Shown: in pieces, positions 39,415 to 49,915 of the stretch
Layout of the letters: the number at the start of each line of letters is the position of its first letter
Numbering within the stretch: position 1 is the stretch's first letter
DNA from: Mannheimia sp. USDA-ARS-USMARC-1261
GTDB lineage: Bacteria; Pseudomonadota; Gammaproteobacteria; Enterobacterales; Pasteurellaceae
DNA length: 64,000 nucleotides
Assembly: GCF_000521605.1 (NCBI RefSeq)
Contig: NZ_CP006942.1
Coordinates: forward strand, 2,170,001-2,234,000
Reading direction: 5' to 3'
Program-made: the position numbers and the translations under genes
Notes under the pieces: model-generated
What the model was told of the DNA's origin: nothing
The model's input: the letters and a program-made list of their open reading frames with translations, nothing else
Database searches by the model: none

Positions 39415-40365
39415 ATGAGCCTTGAAAAAAACACAAAAATTACTCCTTTTCTCACTTTTGATCGCCAACAATGGGCAGATTTACGCAAATCCGTGCCATT
39501 AAAGCTCACCGAGCAAGATTTAAAACCATTATTAGGCTTTAATGAAGATCTTTCTTTAGAAGAAGTACGTACTATTTACCTCCCCCTTGCCCGTTTAATT
39601 CAATACTATATAGAAGAGAATTTAAAACGTCAGACCGTTTTGCACCGTTTTCTTGGCATTGAAACGCCGAAAGTGCCTTATATTATTAGTATTGCCGGCA
39701 GTGTTTCGGTTGGTAAAAGTACCTCTGCCCGTATTTTGCAAGCTCTGCTCTCACATTATCCTAAAGAGAGAAAAGTCGATTTAATTACTACCGATGGTTT
39801 TTTATATCCGCTTGCAACGCTTACTGAAAAGAACTTACTAAAGAAAAAAGGCTTTCCGGAATCTTATGATATTCATAGCCTCATTCGCTTTGTATCTGAT
39901 ATTAAATCGGGCGAGCGTAATGTGAAAGCCCCCATCTATTCGCATTTAACTTATGACATTATTCCTGATCAATTTAATGTAGTTGATCAACCTGATATTG
40001 TGATTTTAGAAGGACTAAACGTGCTACAAAGCGGAATGAACTACCCTTCCAGCCCACATAATGTATTTGTATCTGATTTTGTCGATTTCTCAATTTATGT
40101 TGATGCTGAAGAAGATCTCTTAAAGAAATGGTATATCAACCGTTTCTTAAAATTCCGCCGCAGTGCCTTTGCTGATCCGAACTCTTATTTCCACCACTAT
40201 TCAAAATTATCGGAACAAGAAGCTATTGAGACTGCCTCAACCATCTGGGAGGAAATTAATGGTTTGAATTTACGCCAAAATATTTTACCGAGCCGTGAAC
40301 GAGCCAACCTCATTTTGATAAAAGGGCAAGATCACGCCATTGAAACGGTAAAACTACGCAAATAA
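39415..40365 (+). CDS. coaA: Pantothenate kinase (type I)
   Basis: 316 residues from ATG 39415; two further codons upstream would need a TTG. P-loop [31 protein letters not shown] and [16 protein letters not shown] are CoaA signatures. Phosphorylates pantothenate, the controlled first step of coenzyme A synthesis, with feedback by CoA. Divergent from the tRNA-tuf operon, as coaA is also close to that operon in E. coli. coaBC lies 37 kb away. Confidence 0.96.
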   Translation: MSLEKNTKITPFLTFDRQQWADLRKSVPLKLTEQDLKPLLGFNEDLSLEEVRTIYLPLARLIQYYIEENLKRQTVLHRFLGIETPKVPYIISIAGSVSVGKSTSARILQALLSHYPKERKVDLITTDGFLYPLATLTEKNLLKKKGFPESYDIHSLIRFVSDIKSGERNVKAPIYSHLTYDIIPDQFNVVDQPDIVILEGLNVLQSGMNYPSSPHNVFVSDFVDFSIYVDAEEDLLKKWYINRFLKFRRSAFADPNSYFHHYSKLSEQEAIETASTIWEEINGLNLRQNILPSRERANLILIKGQDHAIETVKLRK

Positions 40366-40395
40366 TTCAACTTTTCCAACCGCTTGTAGTACCCT

Positions 40396-40428
40396 AAAAT
40401 CCGTTGAATACAACTCAACGGATTTTTT
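40396..40428 (+). terminator. Terminator after coaA
   Basis: AATCCGTTGA-ATACAAC-TCAACGGATT then TTTT. Confidence 0.85.
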
Positions 40429-40503
40429 ATTTAAATCAATGCTTATTCGGCTATTTTTTGGTAAGCTAACAACTTTGAGAGTGATTGATATTAGGCATAA
40501 ACA

Positions 40504-41046
40504 ATGAACAAAAAATTTCTACTTCCTTTAATTCTCTTTTTAGCATTATCTGTGGCATTTTTGGTTCAACTTGCTCGCAACTCGCAAGGCGATGATCCGA
40601 AAAAATTAGAATCTGCCCTCATCGGTAAAACCATTCCTAATTTCAGCCTAGAATCTTTACTCGATGAAAAAGAGCAAATTAATCAAGATGTGGTTAAAAC
40701 AGGCAAGCCTCGCCTATTAAATGTGTGGGCAACGTGGTGCCCAACTTGTTACGCCGAACACGAATACCTTACTGTTTTAGCGAAACAAGGAGTGGAAATT
40801 GTCGGCATTGATTATAAAGATGAACGCCCGAAAGCGATTAAATTCTTAGCCGCTTACGGTAATCCATATAAAGCGGTTATTTTTGATCCCAAAGGCTCAC
40901 TCGGCTTAGATTTAGGTGTTTATGGTGCACCGGAAACCTTTATTATTGATGGCAATGGCATCATCAAATACCGCCACGCAGGCGATGTAAACGACCAAGT
41001 GTGGAATAACGTGCTAAAACCGATTTATGACAAATTAAAAGAGTGA
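40504..41046 (+). CDS. ccmG: Cytochrome c biogenesis thioredoxin CcmG/DsbE
   Basis: 180 residues. N-terminal membrane anchor (FLLPLILFLALSVAFLVQL), periplasmic thioredoxin fold with the redox pair C79-P-T-C82 in NVWATWCPTCYAE and the cis-Pro loop YGAPETFIIDG typical of DsbE. Reduces apocytochrome c or CcmH thiols before haem attachment. Overlaps ccmH (TGATG). Here ccmG-H-I form a unit with mog; ccmA-F are not adjacent. Confidence 0.93.
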   Translation: MNKKFLLPLILFLALSVAFLVQLARNSQGDDPKKLESALIGKTIPNFSLESLLDEKEQINQDVVKTGKPRLLNVWATWCPTCYAEHEYLTVLAKQGVEIVGIDYKDERPKAIKFLAAYGNPYKAVIFDPKGSLGLDLGVYGAPETFIIDGNGIIKYRHAGDVNDQVWNNVLKPIYDKLKE

Positions 41047-41537
41047 TGAAAATGATGAAAAAGTTTAGCCTATTCTTTATTTTTGCAAGCTATGTGGCTC
41101 TTTCTGCTCCTGTTGAGCTTCATAAATTTGATAGTCCAAAACAAGAAGCGGATTATCGTGCCTTAATTCAAGAACTACGCTGTCCGCAATGCCAAAACAA
41201 TAATATTGCGGACTCAAATGCAACAATTTCTACCGATATGCGGGCAAAAACCTTAGAGTTACTCAAAGAAGGGAAAAGCAAAGATGAAGTGGTGGAGTAT
41301 ATGATTGAACGTTACGGCAATTTTGTTACTTACAATCCGCCAATGACACCAGCAACGCTTATTCTTTGGGTTCTGCCGTTAATTTTAATTGCACTGGGGC
41401 TTGGTTTTGTGCTCCGCCGCAAGAAAGCGAAACCGCAAGCGGTCAATTCTTCGCAAAATTTTGCAACACCAATTCAGCATTTAAACCAAGATGAACAAGA
41501 GCGTCTTAACCAAATTTTAAATAAGGACAACAAATGA
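41046..41537 (+). CDS. ccmH: Cytochrome c-type biogenesis protein CcmH (NrfF-like)
   Basis: 163 residues from ATG 41046; the frame can also begin with a GTG one codon earlier. Signal peptide, then the LRCPQCQ motif (C46, C49 of the haem-lyase reductant), a three-helix bundle, membrane helix ATLILWVLPLILIALGLGFVL and a basic tail. Holds apocytochrome thiols for the CcmF haem lyase. The tail region coding KPQAVNSSQNFAT contains an uptake-signal core. Stop overlaps ccmI start (ATGA). Confidence 0.93.
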   Translation: MKMMKKFSLFFIFASYVALSAPVELHKFDSPKQEADYRALIQELRCPQCQNNNIADSNATISTDMRAKTLELLKEGKSKDEVVEYMIERYGNFVTYNPPMTPATLILWVLPLILIALGLGFVLRRKKAKPQAVNSSQNFATPIQHLNQDEQERLNQILNKDNK

Positions 41538-42447
41538 GTTTCTGGATAGCCATTATTTTTATCACTCTAATCGTCTGTGTTGTGGCGTTTTATCCTTTGC
41601 TTAAAAAGAATAAGCAAATTGATGCCAGCAAACGCGATAGTTTAAATAAAGCTTTCTATTTTGATCGCTTAAAAGAAGTGGAAAACGAAGCAAATGAAGG
41701 CGTTATTGACGATCCTGAACGCACAAAATTAGAGCTACAACAAAATTTATTAGACGACATTCCTGAAAACACTCAGCCCGTTCAAGGTGAAAAATTAAAG
41801 CTCGGCAAGGCGTGGTTTGTTTCATTGATTTTGTTTGTAGGCGGCATTAGCTTTGCAATTTATAGCAATGTCGGCTCGTGGCTTTCAAACTCAATGCTAG
41901 ACACTACCCATCAAAAATTAGACTATTTCTATGAACGCTTGAAATCAGAAGATAAAAATCCACTTTCAACCGAAGAGATGAACCAATTTGCAATGGCATT
42001 ACGCGTTGATTTGCAGAAAAATCCAAACGATGATCAGAAATGGTATATGCTCGGGCAAATCGGTATGGCGTTAGATGACGGTCAATTAGCTCACGATGCG
42101 TTTAGCAAAGCCGCTCAGCTAAAACCTGATAATTTAGCTTACAAATTAAGCCACGCTCAGCTTCTACTTTTCTCCGAAGCACCGGAAGATAAAACACAAG
42201 GCGAAACGTTATTAAAACAGATTATCCGTCAAGATCACACCAATTTTGATGCGTTAAGCCTGCTTGCTTTCCACTCGTTTGAAAAAGAAGATTTCAAAAT
42301 GGCGGCGATGACGTGGGGAATGATGTTAAAGCTCTTGCCAGATGAAGATCCTCGTAAAGTTACGGTTGAGCGTAGTTTTAATATGGCATTATCAAATTTA
42401 AGTGAACAAGATAAACAAGAGTTACAATTGCAAAAAGGCGAGAAAAA

Positions 42448-42451
<4 letters not shown>
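41534..42451 (+). CDS. ccmI: Cytochrome c-type biogenesis TPR protein CcmI
   Basis: 305 residues. Two membrane helices (FWIAIIFITLIVCVVAFYPLL at the N-terminus and WFVSLILFVGGISFAIY near 95), with a cytosolic loop between, and periplasmic tetratricopeptide repeats (DDQKWYMLGQIGMALDDGQLAHDAFSKAAQLKPDN and following). Chaperones the C-terminus of apocytochrome c. In E. coli this part is fused to CcmH; here it is separate as in alphaproteobacteria and H. influenzae-type arrangements. Overlaps mog by ATGA. Confidence 0.9.
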
Positions 42452-43400
<949 letters not shown>

Positions 43401-43432
43401 TTTTGCAAAAAATTTTGTAAAATAGACCGCTT

Positions 43433-43489
43433 GCAGGGCGTATAACATACGCTCCAAAATTAAATGGGCGTACGATGTACGCCCCTACA
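43433..43489. repeat. Two adjacent short palindromes of the GTAGGGG family
   Basis: First AGGGCGTAT-AAC-ATACGCTC (from 43435), then GGGCGTAC-GAT-GTACGCCC (43466-43484) followed by CTACATTT. Both share the GGGCGTA arm; the second keeps the family tail CCCCTACATTT. Confidence 0.65.
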
Positions 43490-43502
43490 TTTGGAATATG
43501 GA

Positions 43503-43982
43503 ATGAAAACCGGACTTAAATTTCTTTGGATTAGCTTAGTTACTATCATCATCGACCTTTGGTCAAAATATATCGTTGTACAACATTTTGAATTTGGCGA
43601 AAGTATTAATATCTTGCCTATTTTTAACTTAACTTATGCACGCAATTATGGTGCAGCTTTTAGTTTTCTCGCTGATCATTCCGGCTGGCAAAAATATTTC
43701 TTCTTAGGGCTGGCAATTGTGATTTCCCTCGCCTTAGTTGTGGCATTATGGAAAAATCAAGCGGTCAAAAAATTAGAAAATTCTGCGTATGCCTTAATTA
43801 TCGGCGGTGCAATTGGTAATGCGATTGACCGTGCTTATAACGGCTATGTAGTGGATTTTCTTCATTTTTATTGGGATATTTACCATTATCCCGTCTTTAA
43901 TGTGGCGGATATTGCCATCTGTGTGGGAGCAGGCTTACTGATTTTAGAAGCCTTTATAACGAAAAAAGAAAAGACAAAGTAA
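43503..43982 (+). CDS. lspA: Lipoprotein signal peptidase (signal peptidase II)
   Basis: 159 residues from ATG 43503; the frame is open through the palindrome upstream but family members begin near MKTGLKFLWIS. Four membrane helices; catalytic aspartates in GNAIDRAYNGYVVDFLHF and FNVADIAICVGAG. Cleaves lipoprotein signals after lipidation. ispH follows after ten bases, the standard lspA-ispH order. Confidence 0.95.
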   Translation: MKTGLKFLWISLVTIIIDLWSKYIVVQHFEFGESINILPIFNLTYARNYGAAFSFLADHSGWQKYFFLGLAIVISLALVVALWKNQAVKKLENSAYALIIGGAIGNAIDRAYNGYVVDFLHFYWDIYHYPVFNVADIAICVGAGLLILEAFITKKEKTK

Positions 43983-43992
43983 GAGTGATTAG

Positions 43993-44937
43993 ATGAAAGT
44001 TTTATTAGCAAACCCTCGTGGTTTCTGTGCCGGTGTAGATAGAGCCATTTCCATTGTAGAACTCGCATTGGAAATTCACGGTGCACCGATTTATGTTCGC
44101 CACGAAGTGGTTCACAATAAATTTGTGGTGGATGGCTTAAAAGCAAAAGGGGCGATCTTCGTTGAAGAATTGGACGAGGTGCCTGATGATGCAATTGTGA
44201 TCTTCTCCGCTCACGGGGTTTCTCAAGCGGTCCGCCAAGAAGCCAAACGCCGTAATTTAAAAGTGTTTGATGCAACTTGTCCGCTGGTAACCAAAGTCCA
44301 TATGCAGGTTGCTCGAGCCAGTAAAAAAGGCACAAAAGCCATTCTCATCGGGCACGAAGGACACCCGGAAGTCATCGGCACAATGGGGCAATATAGCAAC
44401 GAAGAAGGTGGAATTTATTTGGTGGAATCGGTGGAAGATATTGCGGATCTGCCGGTATCCAACAATGATGAGCTCACCTTTATGACGCAAACAACACTCT
44501 CTATTGATGACACAATTGGTGTGATTGATGCGTTGAAAGAGAAATACCCTGCGATTCAAGGTCCTCGCAAAAACGATATTTGCTATGCCACTACCAACCG
44601 CCAACACGCAGTGCGTGAATTAGCGGAACAATCGCAGCTAGTGCTTGTAGTTGGCTCGAAAAATTCATCTAACTCAAACCGTTTAGCAGAACTCGCTTCT
44701 CGAATGGGCGTGATGTCAAAACTGATTGACGGTCCGCAAGATATTGATCCGAAATGGCTTGAAGAAGTTGAAACTATCGGTATTACTGCCGGTGCTTCTG
44801 CTCCTGAAGTATTAGTGCAATCTGTTATCTCACACTTAAAAACATTAGGTGTAACAGAAGTAGAAACCCTTGCTGGCAATGAAGAAGCTGTTGTCTTTGA
44901 AGTGCCGAAAGAACTTCGCATTAAAGAGGTAAAATAA
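43993..44937 (+). CDS. ispH: 4-hydroxy-3-methylbut-2-enyl diphosphate reductase
   Basis: 314 residues. Three cluster Cys: C12 in [14 protein letters not shown], Cys in [11 protein letters not shown] and Cys in [11 protein letters not shown]; catalytic Glu in [11 protein letters not shown]. Last step of the MEP isoprenoid route, reducing HMBPP to IPP and DMAPP. Its stop overlaps the sdhE start by one base (TAATG). Confidence 0.97.
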   Translation: MKVLLANPRGFCAGVDRAISIVELALEIHGAPIYVRHEVVHNKFVVDGLKAKGAIFVEELDEVPDDAIVIFSAHGVSQAVRQEAKRRNLKVFDATCPLVTKVHMQVARASKKGTKAILIGHEGHPEVIGTMGQYSNEEGGIYLVESVEDIADLPVSNNDELTFMTQTTLSIDDTIGVIDALKEKYPAIQGPRKNDICYATTNRQHAVRELAEQSQLVLVVGSKNSSNSNRLAELASRMGVMSKLIDGPQDIDPKWLEEVETIGITAGASAPEVLVQSVISHLKTLGVTEVETLAGNEEAVVFEVPKELRIKEVK

Positions 44938-45185
44938 TGACAGAAATTAACCGCTTTAAACTTGAATGGGAATGCCGTCGTGGTATGCGTGAGTTAGACA
45001 AAATGATTATGCCATTTTACAAAAATCATTTTGATGGACTTAACGAAACGCAGCAACAAGCCTTTGTTGAAATGTTAAGCTACACCGACCCTGAATTATT
45101 CCGTTGGGTTATGTTGCAAGCACCCGCCCCAACTCAAGCTATTTCAGATCTGATTGAATTGATGCGTGCTAAAATCGAACGATAA
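44937..45185 (+). CDS. sdhE: FAD assembly factor SdhE
   Basis: 82 residues. KLEWECRRGMRELD holds the conserved RGxxE motif that contacts the flavoprotein; the rest is a small helical bundle (YTDPELFRWVM). Helps attach FAD covalently to SdhA and FrdA. Coupled to ispH. Confidence 0.94.
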   Translation: MTEINRFKLEWECRRGMRELDKMIMPFYKNHFDGLNETQQQAFVEMLSYTDPELFRWVMLQAPAPTQAISDLIELMRAKIER

Positions 45186-45318
45186 ATCACAAATCGTCCG
45201 GATTTGCAAAAAATCAGGGAAATTTGGCCGCTTTTGCCATTAAACCTTGATTTATTCGCCATTTTTGTTTAATGTATGCCGATTTTCTTTTCCCTAATTT
45301 CAAACAATGAGGCATATT

Positions 45319-45651
45319 ATGGCAGATAGTTTTAGCGTTACACGCCGTTTTTTCGATGATAAAAATTACCCTCGTGGCTTTTCTCGTCACGGTGATTACA
45401 CTATTCGTGAATCACAAACTTTAGAGCAGTTCGGTCAAGCGTGCTTGGCTTTAGAAACAGGCGAACGTAAACCTAAAACCGCAGAAGAAAAACGCTTCGT
45501 TGCTGTAATGAAAGGCGAAGAAATTGCACAAAGCGATATCGAAAAAGCGTGGTTAAAATACCGCACGCTGACCAGTAAAACTAAACGCATTTACACCCTT
45601 TCAGGTAATGCGGGTAGCGATGCCGGCGATGATTTCAGTGCAGCTGAATAA
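45319..45651 (+). CDS. maoP: Macrodomain Ori organisation protein MaoP (YifE/DUF413)
   Basis: 110 residues from ATG 45319, chosen because MADSFSVTRRFFDD fits the family and GAGG lies upstream; an ATG at 45307 is four codons earlier. FDDKNYPRGFSRHGDYTI, GERKPKTAEEKRFV and KYRTLTSKTKRIYTLSG are the DUF413 pattern. In E. coli MaoP with the maoS site organises the Ori macrodomain. Terminator follows. Confidence 0.9.
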   Translation: MADSFSVTRRFFDDKNYPRGFSRHGDYTIRESQTLEQFGQACLALETGERKPKTAEEKRFVAVMKGEEIAQSDIEKAWLKYRTLTSKTKRIYTLSGNAGSDAGDDFSAAE

Positions 45652-45668
45652 TCTTAAATTTATGCTAT

Positions 45669-45700
45669 AAAACCACGAAGCAATTCGTGGTTTGTTTTTT
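45669..45700 (+). terminator. Terminator after maoP
   Basis: AAACCACGAA-GCAA-TTCGTGGTTT then GTTTTTT. Confidence 0.85.
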
Positions 45701-45722
45701 CATTTTCTATTCGTGGTAAAAA

Positions 45723-46814
45723 ATGACACTTCCGATTGAACAATATTCCGCTCTTCTTGCAAAAAAAACCGAAAATCTGACCGCTTTACTCAAACCTTTT
45801 AATGCTCCTGAATTAGAAGTGTTTGCCTCTAAGCCAAGCCATTTCCGTATGCGTGCGGAATTTCGGGTTTGGCACGATGAGGGCTCGCTTTACCACATAA
45901 TGTTTAATCAAGAAACCAAAGAGCGTTATCGTGTAGATAGCTTTCCGATTGCAAGCGAGCTAATTAATCAAATGATGCAAGCGTTACTGACAGAAATTAA
46001 CGGTAACGACATCTTAACTCGTAAGCTGTTCCAAGTGGATTATTTAAGTACGCTAAGCGGTGAAATTGCCGTATCAATGCTTTATCACAAAACGCTTGGT
46101 GAAGAATGGATTGAGCAAGCTAAAGCGTTGAAAAGTCGCTTAGAAAATCAAGGCTTTAAGGTGCAAATCATCGGGCGAGCAAATAAACAAAAGATAGCCT
46201 TAGATTGTGATTATGTGGAAGAAGTATTGCCGATTGACGGCAAGCACTACGTTTATCGTCAAGTAGAAAACAGTTTCACTCAGCCTAATGCAGAAATGAA
46301 TATCAAAATGCTAGAATGGGCGAGACGTTGTACCCAAAATAGTGAGGGCGATTTACTTGAGCTTTACTGCGGTAACGGCAACTTCTCTATTGCATTAGCG
46401 GAAAATTTCCGCAAGGTTCTAGCAACGGAAATCTCCAAATCTTCAGTGCAATCAGCTCAATATAATATTGAGCAAAACGGCATTGATAATCTACAAATTA
46501 TCCGAATGTCAGCAGAAGAATTTACCCAAGCGATGAACGGCGTACGTGAATTTTATCGCCTAAAAGGGATTGATTTGAAAGATTATGATTGCAACACGAT
46601 TTTTGTCGATCCGCCACGAGCAGGATTGGATCAAGACACACTGAATATGGTGCAGGCTTACGATCGCATTCTCTATATTTCGTGTAATCCGCACACATTG
46701 GCGGACAATTTACAGCAATTAAGTCAAACCCACCGTATTGAAAAAGCAGCATTATTCGATCAGTTCCCTTACACACACCATATTGAAAGTGGCGTTTGGT
46801 TGATAAAGAAATAA
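45723..46814 (+). CDS. trmA: tRNA (uracil-5-)-methyltransferase TrmA
   Basis: 363 residues. SAM-binding [28 protein letters not shown], nucleophile Cys in [11 protein letters not shown] and final [10 protein letters not shown] with the catalytic Glu. Makes m5U54 in the T loop of tRNAs. Start ATG at 45723; two tRNA-Ser genes follow. Confidence 0.96.
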   Translation: MTLPIEQYSALLAKKTENLTALLKPFNAPELEVFASKPSHFRMRAEFRVWHDEGSLYHIMFNQETKERYRVDSFPIASELINQMMQALLTEINGNDILTRKLFQVDYLSTLSGEIAVSMLYHKTLGEEWIEQAKALKSRLENQGFKVQIIGRANKQKIALDCDYVEEVLPIDGKHYVYRQVENSFTQPNAEMNIKMLEWARRCTQNSEGDLLELYCGNGNFSIALAENFRKVLATEISKSSVQSAQYNIEQNGIDNLQIIRMSAEEFTQAMNGVREFYRLKGIDLKDYDCNTIFVDPPRAGLDQDTLNMVQAYDRILYISCNPHTLADNLQQLSQTHRIEKAALFDQFPYTHHIESGVWLIKK

Positions 46815-46861
46815 TTTATGCTGAAAAAAAGAACGAATAAGCAGAATTTAAGATTTATTGC

Positions 46862-46890
46862 TTGACGATGATTGCAATAATCTCTATTAT
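46862..46890 (+). promoter_or_regulatory. Promoter of the first tRNA-Ser
   Basis: TTGACG, 17 bases, TATTAT, 15 bases before the tRNA. Confidence 0.75.
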
Positions 46891-46905
46891 TGCAACGTTT
46901 TCAAC

Positions 46906-46995
46906 GGAGGAATGGCAGAGCGGTTGAATGCACCGGTCTTGAAAACCGGCGAGGGTTAACGCCCTCCGTGAGTTCGAATCTCACTTCCTCCGCCA
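46906..46995 (+). tRNA. tRNA-Ser (TGA anticodon), copy 1
   Basis: GGAGGAATGGCAGAGCGGTT..., anticodon loop CTTGAAA, long variable arm GAGGGTTAACGCCCTC, encoded CCA; 90 bases. Confidence 0.97.
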
Positions 46996-47005
46996 TCGAA
47001 TTTAA

Positions 47006-47039
47006 GTCTGCTGATATTTATCAGCAGATTTTCTCTTTT
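47006..47039 (+). terminator. Terminator between the two tRNA-Ser copies
   Basis: TCTGCTGATA-TT-TATCAGCAGA then TTTTCTCTTTT: ten-pair stem. Confidence 0.75.
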
Positions 47040-47071
47040 AAGAGAACAACAATTTAATAGACTTTCAACCC

Positions 47072-47161
47072 GGAGGAATGGCAGAGCGGTTGAATGCACC
47101 GGTCTTGAAAACCGGCGAGGGTTAACGCCCTCCGTGAGTTCGAATCTCACTTCCTCCGCCA
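47072..47161 (+). tRNA. tRNA-Ser (TGA anticodon), copy 2
   Basis: Identical over 90 bases to copy 1. Because a terminator separates the copies it needs its own promoter, and only a weak TTTAAT (about 47053) is seen. Confidence 0.96.
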
Positions 47162-47164
47162 TAT

Positions 47165-47195
47165 TTAACCTGTTGATTATTCAACAGGTTTTTTA
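47165..47195 (+). terminator. Terminator after tRNA-Ser copy 2
   Basis: AACCTGTTGA-TTAT-TCAACAGGTT then TTTTATTT. Confidence 0.85.
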
Positions 47196-47320
47196 TTTCT
47201 ATTTGCAAAAAATCTGAAAAAAGAAACCGCTTGCTATCATAGAAATAGTTTGAAATCCTTTTTCGCTTCCTTTAGTATAATTGCGATTTATTCTCAAAAA
47301 CTAAAGTACAATTAATTGCG

Positions 47321-47698
47321 ATGAAATTACTTTATATTATCTGCGGGTTTATCTGCATCGGGCTTGGGGCTATTGGTGCAGTTTTACCAGGGCTGCCTAC
47401 TACACCTTTTTTACTCTTAGCCTTATTCTGTTTTACCAAAGGTTCAGAGAAAATGCACTTGTGGTTTATTCAAACCAAACTGTATAAAAAATATTTGCAG
47501 GAATATGATGAGAAACGGGCAATGACGATGAAGCAAAAAATCACAATTTTAGCAATTTCCTTTCCGTTTACGCTATTTGCCTTTTTAACCTTACCACATA
47601 TTGGTGGGAAAATCGCTGTTGCAGTATTAGTGATTATTCAATATTGGTATTTCTTCTGCAAAATGAAAACCCTTCCTGCCGAGCCGATAAAGCCTTAA
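47321..47698 (+). CDS. ybaN: YbaN/DUF454 inner membrane protein
   Basis: 125 residues. Three or four membrane helices ([51 protein letters not shown]) and the family motif [21 protein letters not shown] followed by [14 protein letters not shown]. Function unknown. Its stop overlaps the convergent xerC stop by four bases. Confidence 0.88.
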   Translation: MKLLYIICGFICIGLGAIGAVLPGLPTTPFLLLALFCFTKGSEKMHLWFIQTKLYKKYLQEYDEKRAMTMKQKITILAISFPFTLFAFLTLPHIGGKIAVAVLVIIQYWYFFCKMKTLPAEPIKP

Positions 47699-48606
47699 TC
47701 CTCTTTCTTTCTTCTCGCCCTTGGGTGTGCAGAATCATAAATTTTGGCAAGATGTTGAAAATCCAAGTGGGTATAAATTTGTGTAGTCGAAAGGCTACTA
47801 TGCCCCAATAATTCCTGAACTGCCCGTAAATCTCCGCTCGCCTCTAACATGTGGGTGGCGAAAGAGTGGCGTAATTTGTGTGGATGCAGATGACTTTCTA
47901 ATCCCTGACGCTCGCCCCACTTTTTCATCGCTAACTGAATGGAGCGGTGCGACAACCTCCCTCCACGCTTATTCAAAAATACCGCGTTATCCTGTGGCTT
48001 AAACTGTAGGCGAACCTCAAGCCAACGATTCAGTGCATTTAACGCCTGTGAGCCAATCGGCACAATACGTTCCTTACTGCCCTTACCTTGCACCCTAACC
48101 TCTTTCGCCGATAAATCCATATCGCCCAAATCCAGCCCTTGCAATTCAGACAACCGCAAGCCGGAACTGTACATCAGCTCCATCATTGCAAGATCACGCA
48201 AATCACTTGGCTCATCGCTTTCAATCGCAAGCAACTGCCCGACCTGCTCGGCATCAATATTTTTCGGTAAATGCTTGCCTACTTTCGGCGATTTCACCCC
48301 CAAAGTCGGGTTTGCACTCATTCGCCCAACTTTAATCAGATAGACAAACCATTGCCGCAACGCCACCAACCGCAAGCCGATACTTTTCGCACTTAGCCCC
48401 TGTTTATGACTTTGGCTGAGCATCCAACGCACAGAGCTACTTTCCACTTCTTCCCAATGCTCAATCCCCGCTTGCGAAAAAAGCTCGCTTACCGCCATTA
48501 GCTGGCGTTGATAGTTACTCAATGTATGCGGGCTGACCTGCTTTTCAATTCGCAGAAAATCCCAATAAGGCTGAGTTTGTTGGAAAAGGGGGTTAGTGGT
48601 ATTCAT
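47695..48606 (-). CDS. xerC: Tyrosine recombinase XerC
   Basis: 303 residues. N-terminal SAM-like core-binding domain ([20 protein letters not shown]), catalytic domain with Arg in [13 protein letters not shown], Lys in [22 protein letters not shown] (HxxR), [13 protein letters not shown] with the Tyr nucleophile. With XerD resolves chromosome dimers at dif. Minus strand, short leader with an uptake-signal core and a palindrome (48650). Confidence 0.95.
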   Translation of the reverse strand: MNTTNPLFQQTQPYWDFLRIEKQVSPHTLSNYQRQLMAVSELFSQAGIEHWEEVESSSVRWMLSQSHKQGLSAKSIGLRLVALRQWFVYLIKVGRMSANPTLGVKSPKVGKHLPKNIDAEQVGQLLAIESDEPSDLRDLAMMELMYSSGLRLSELQGLDLGDMDLSAKEVRVQGKGSKERIVPIGSQALNALNRWLEVRLQFKPQDNAVFLNKRGGRLSHRSIQLAMKKWGERQGLESHLHPHKLRHSFATHMLEASGDLRAVQELLGHSSLSTTQIYTHLDFQHLAKIYDSAHPRARRKKED

Positions 48607-48649
48607 AGATGGCTGTTACAAGCGGTTATATTTTAGGGAAAATTTGCAA

Positions 48650-48676
48650 GTAGGGACGCACTCAGTGCGTCCCTAC
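48650..48676. repeat. Perfect short palindrome, GTAGGGA variant of the GTAGGGG family
   Basis: GTAGGGACGCAC-TCA-GTGCGTCCCTAC: 12 paired bases. Between xerC and the 96-residue gene, both on the minus strand, so it could end the latter's transcript. Confidence 0.8.
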
Positions 48677-48685
48677 TAAAATGGA

Positions 48686-48976
48686 TTATGCTAAACCCAA
48701 CTGCCCGATGCGAACACCCACATTCCCAAGTGCCACAGGGCTTAAATATTCGCCTAAAAACTCAAATAACTCATCAATATCGGTAAAACTGCGATGAATT
48801 TTCACTTCATCTTCCACCTTGCGAGTAAACTCATATTGCACACTTTCCCCGTTAATATGAGCCTCAAGCGTAATATAAACCGTTTCAAAATAATGGCTGA
48901 TTGAACCCTCAAAGCCCGGGTCGCTCACTCGCACATTCCAATGATTACTAAATAAAACTTCGGTTTTTACTGACAT
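48686..48976 (-). CDS. Conserved-looking hypothetical protein (96 residues)
   Basis: 96 residues, SD AAGGAAAA before ATG 48976. No signal peptide or membrane helix; mixed acidic protein with strand-like N-terminal part (TEVLFSNHWNVRVSDPG, FETVYITLEAHINGESVQYEF) and a helical segment (TDIDELFEFLGEYL). I do not recognise the family. Codon use matches the neighbours and there is a plausible SD and downstream hairpin, so a real gene is likely. Confidence 0.65.
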   Translation of the reverse strand: MSVKTEVLFSNHWNVRVSDPGFEGSISHYFETVYITLEAHINGESVQYEFTRKVEDEVKIHRSFTDIDELFEFLGEYLSPVALGNVGVRIGQLGLA

Positions 48977-49165
48977 TGTGTTTTCCTTATTTTTATAAAA
49001 TCTTACTGCATTTTAATCAAGCTAGGCAAAATTTACTACCTTTGATTGAGAAAATAGAGGGAGATATTCATTCCAATAGTCACATTAATCATGATATTAA
49101 TCGCCTAAAAACATGATCATAGTCAAAAAACCATGACTTTACCCAACCAGTAAAGTTAAATTTAG

Positions 49166-49193
49166 TTGACCAAAATAAACTTGTTACTATAAT
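49166..49193 (+). promoter_or_regulatory. Promoter of the cysteine-use operon, with repeats
   Basis: TTGACC, 16 bases, TATAAT, 24 bases before the regulator ATG. Similar blocks TTGACCAAAATA (49166) and TCAACCAAAATA (about 49194) flank the -10; upstream lie two palindromes ATCATGAT and ATGATCAT (49088-49120). Possible operator sites for the regulator it drives. Confidence 0.6.
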
Positions 49194-49217
49194 TCAACCA
49201 AAATATAAGGAGGAAAT

Positions 49218-49886
49218 ATGACCGAGAGATTAGATTATCTTGATGATATAGACCAAGAAATTATGCAATCTTATTTTTCATTAAGTGAAGCTGTAGCAGG
49301 CCTGTTAGGCGAGTTTTGCGAGGTAGTGATTCATTCCCTTAATGCATACGAAAACTCAATCATCAAAATTATTAATGGTCATCATACTAATCGTAAAGTA
49401 GGTTCCCCAATTACAGATAAAGGGTTACAGTTACTAAAAAGTTACCAAAAGGATAAATCATCTAGTAAGCAAGTTTACTTTTCAAGGTTAAATAACGGTA
49501 ACTTAATTAAATCAACTACCCATATCATTATTGGCCATAAAGGGGTACCTATCGGTTTATTTTGTATTAATTTAAATTTATCTACCCCTCTAGATAAAAC
49601 CGTGAGTTCTTTTATGGCAAATGACCCCATTCCGTTGTATCACAAAAGCGAAAACTTTATTACACAACCTAAAGAACTGATTGAAGAAACTTTCTATAAA
49701 GCGATTACCGAGATAGAACAACATACAGCTAAAAATTCAAAACTCTACAAGAAATCAATTATTTTCTACTTATTTGAAAATGGGATCTTTGAATTAAAAG
49801 ATGCTGTGCCTATCGTTGCGGAAAAATTATCTCTTACCAGCCATGCAATTTATAAGCATTTAAGAGAATTTAAAAACAATATTTAA
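49218..49886 (+). CDS. YheO-type PAS/HTH transcriptional regulator
   Basis: 222 residues. N-terminal YheO-like PAS domain (SLSEAVAGLLGEFCEVVIHSL, IGHKGVPIGLFCINLNL) and C-terminal HTH_22 domain (KSIIFYLFENGIFELKDAVP then KLSLTSHAIYKHLREF). Ideal SD AAGGAGG. First gene of an operon with an amino-acid transporter and cyuA, so probably a cysteine-responsive activator. It is not the Lrp-type CyuR (DecR) of E. coli, but fills the same place. Confidence 0.8.
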   Translation: MTERLDYLDDIDQEIMQSYFSLSEAVAGLLGEFCEVVIHSLNAYENSIIKIINGHHTNRKVGSPITDKGLQLLKSYQKDKSSSKQVYFSRLNNGNLIKSTTHIIIGHKGVPIGLFCINLNLSTPLDKTVSSFMANDPIPLYHKSENFITQPKELIEETFYKAITEIEQHTAKNSKLYKKSIIFYLFENGIFELKDAVPIVAEKLSLTSHAIYKHLREFKNNI

Positions 49887-49915
49887 TTTCTACTATTACT
49901 AATCAAGGAGAATCT

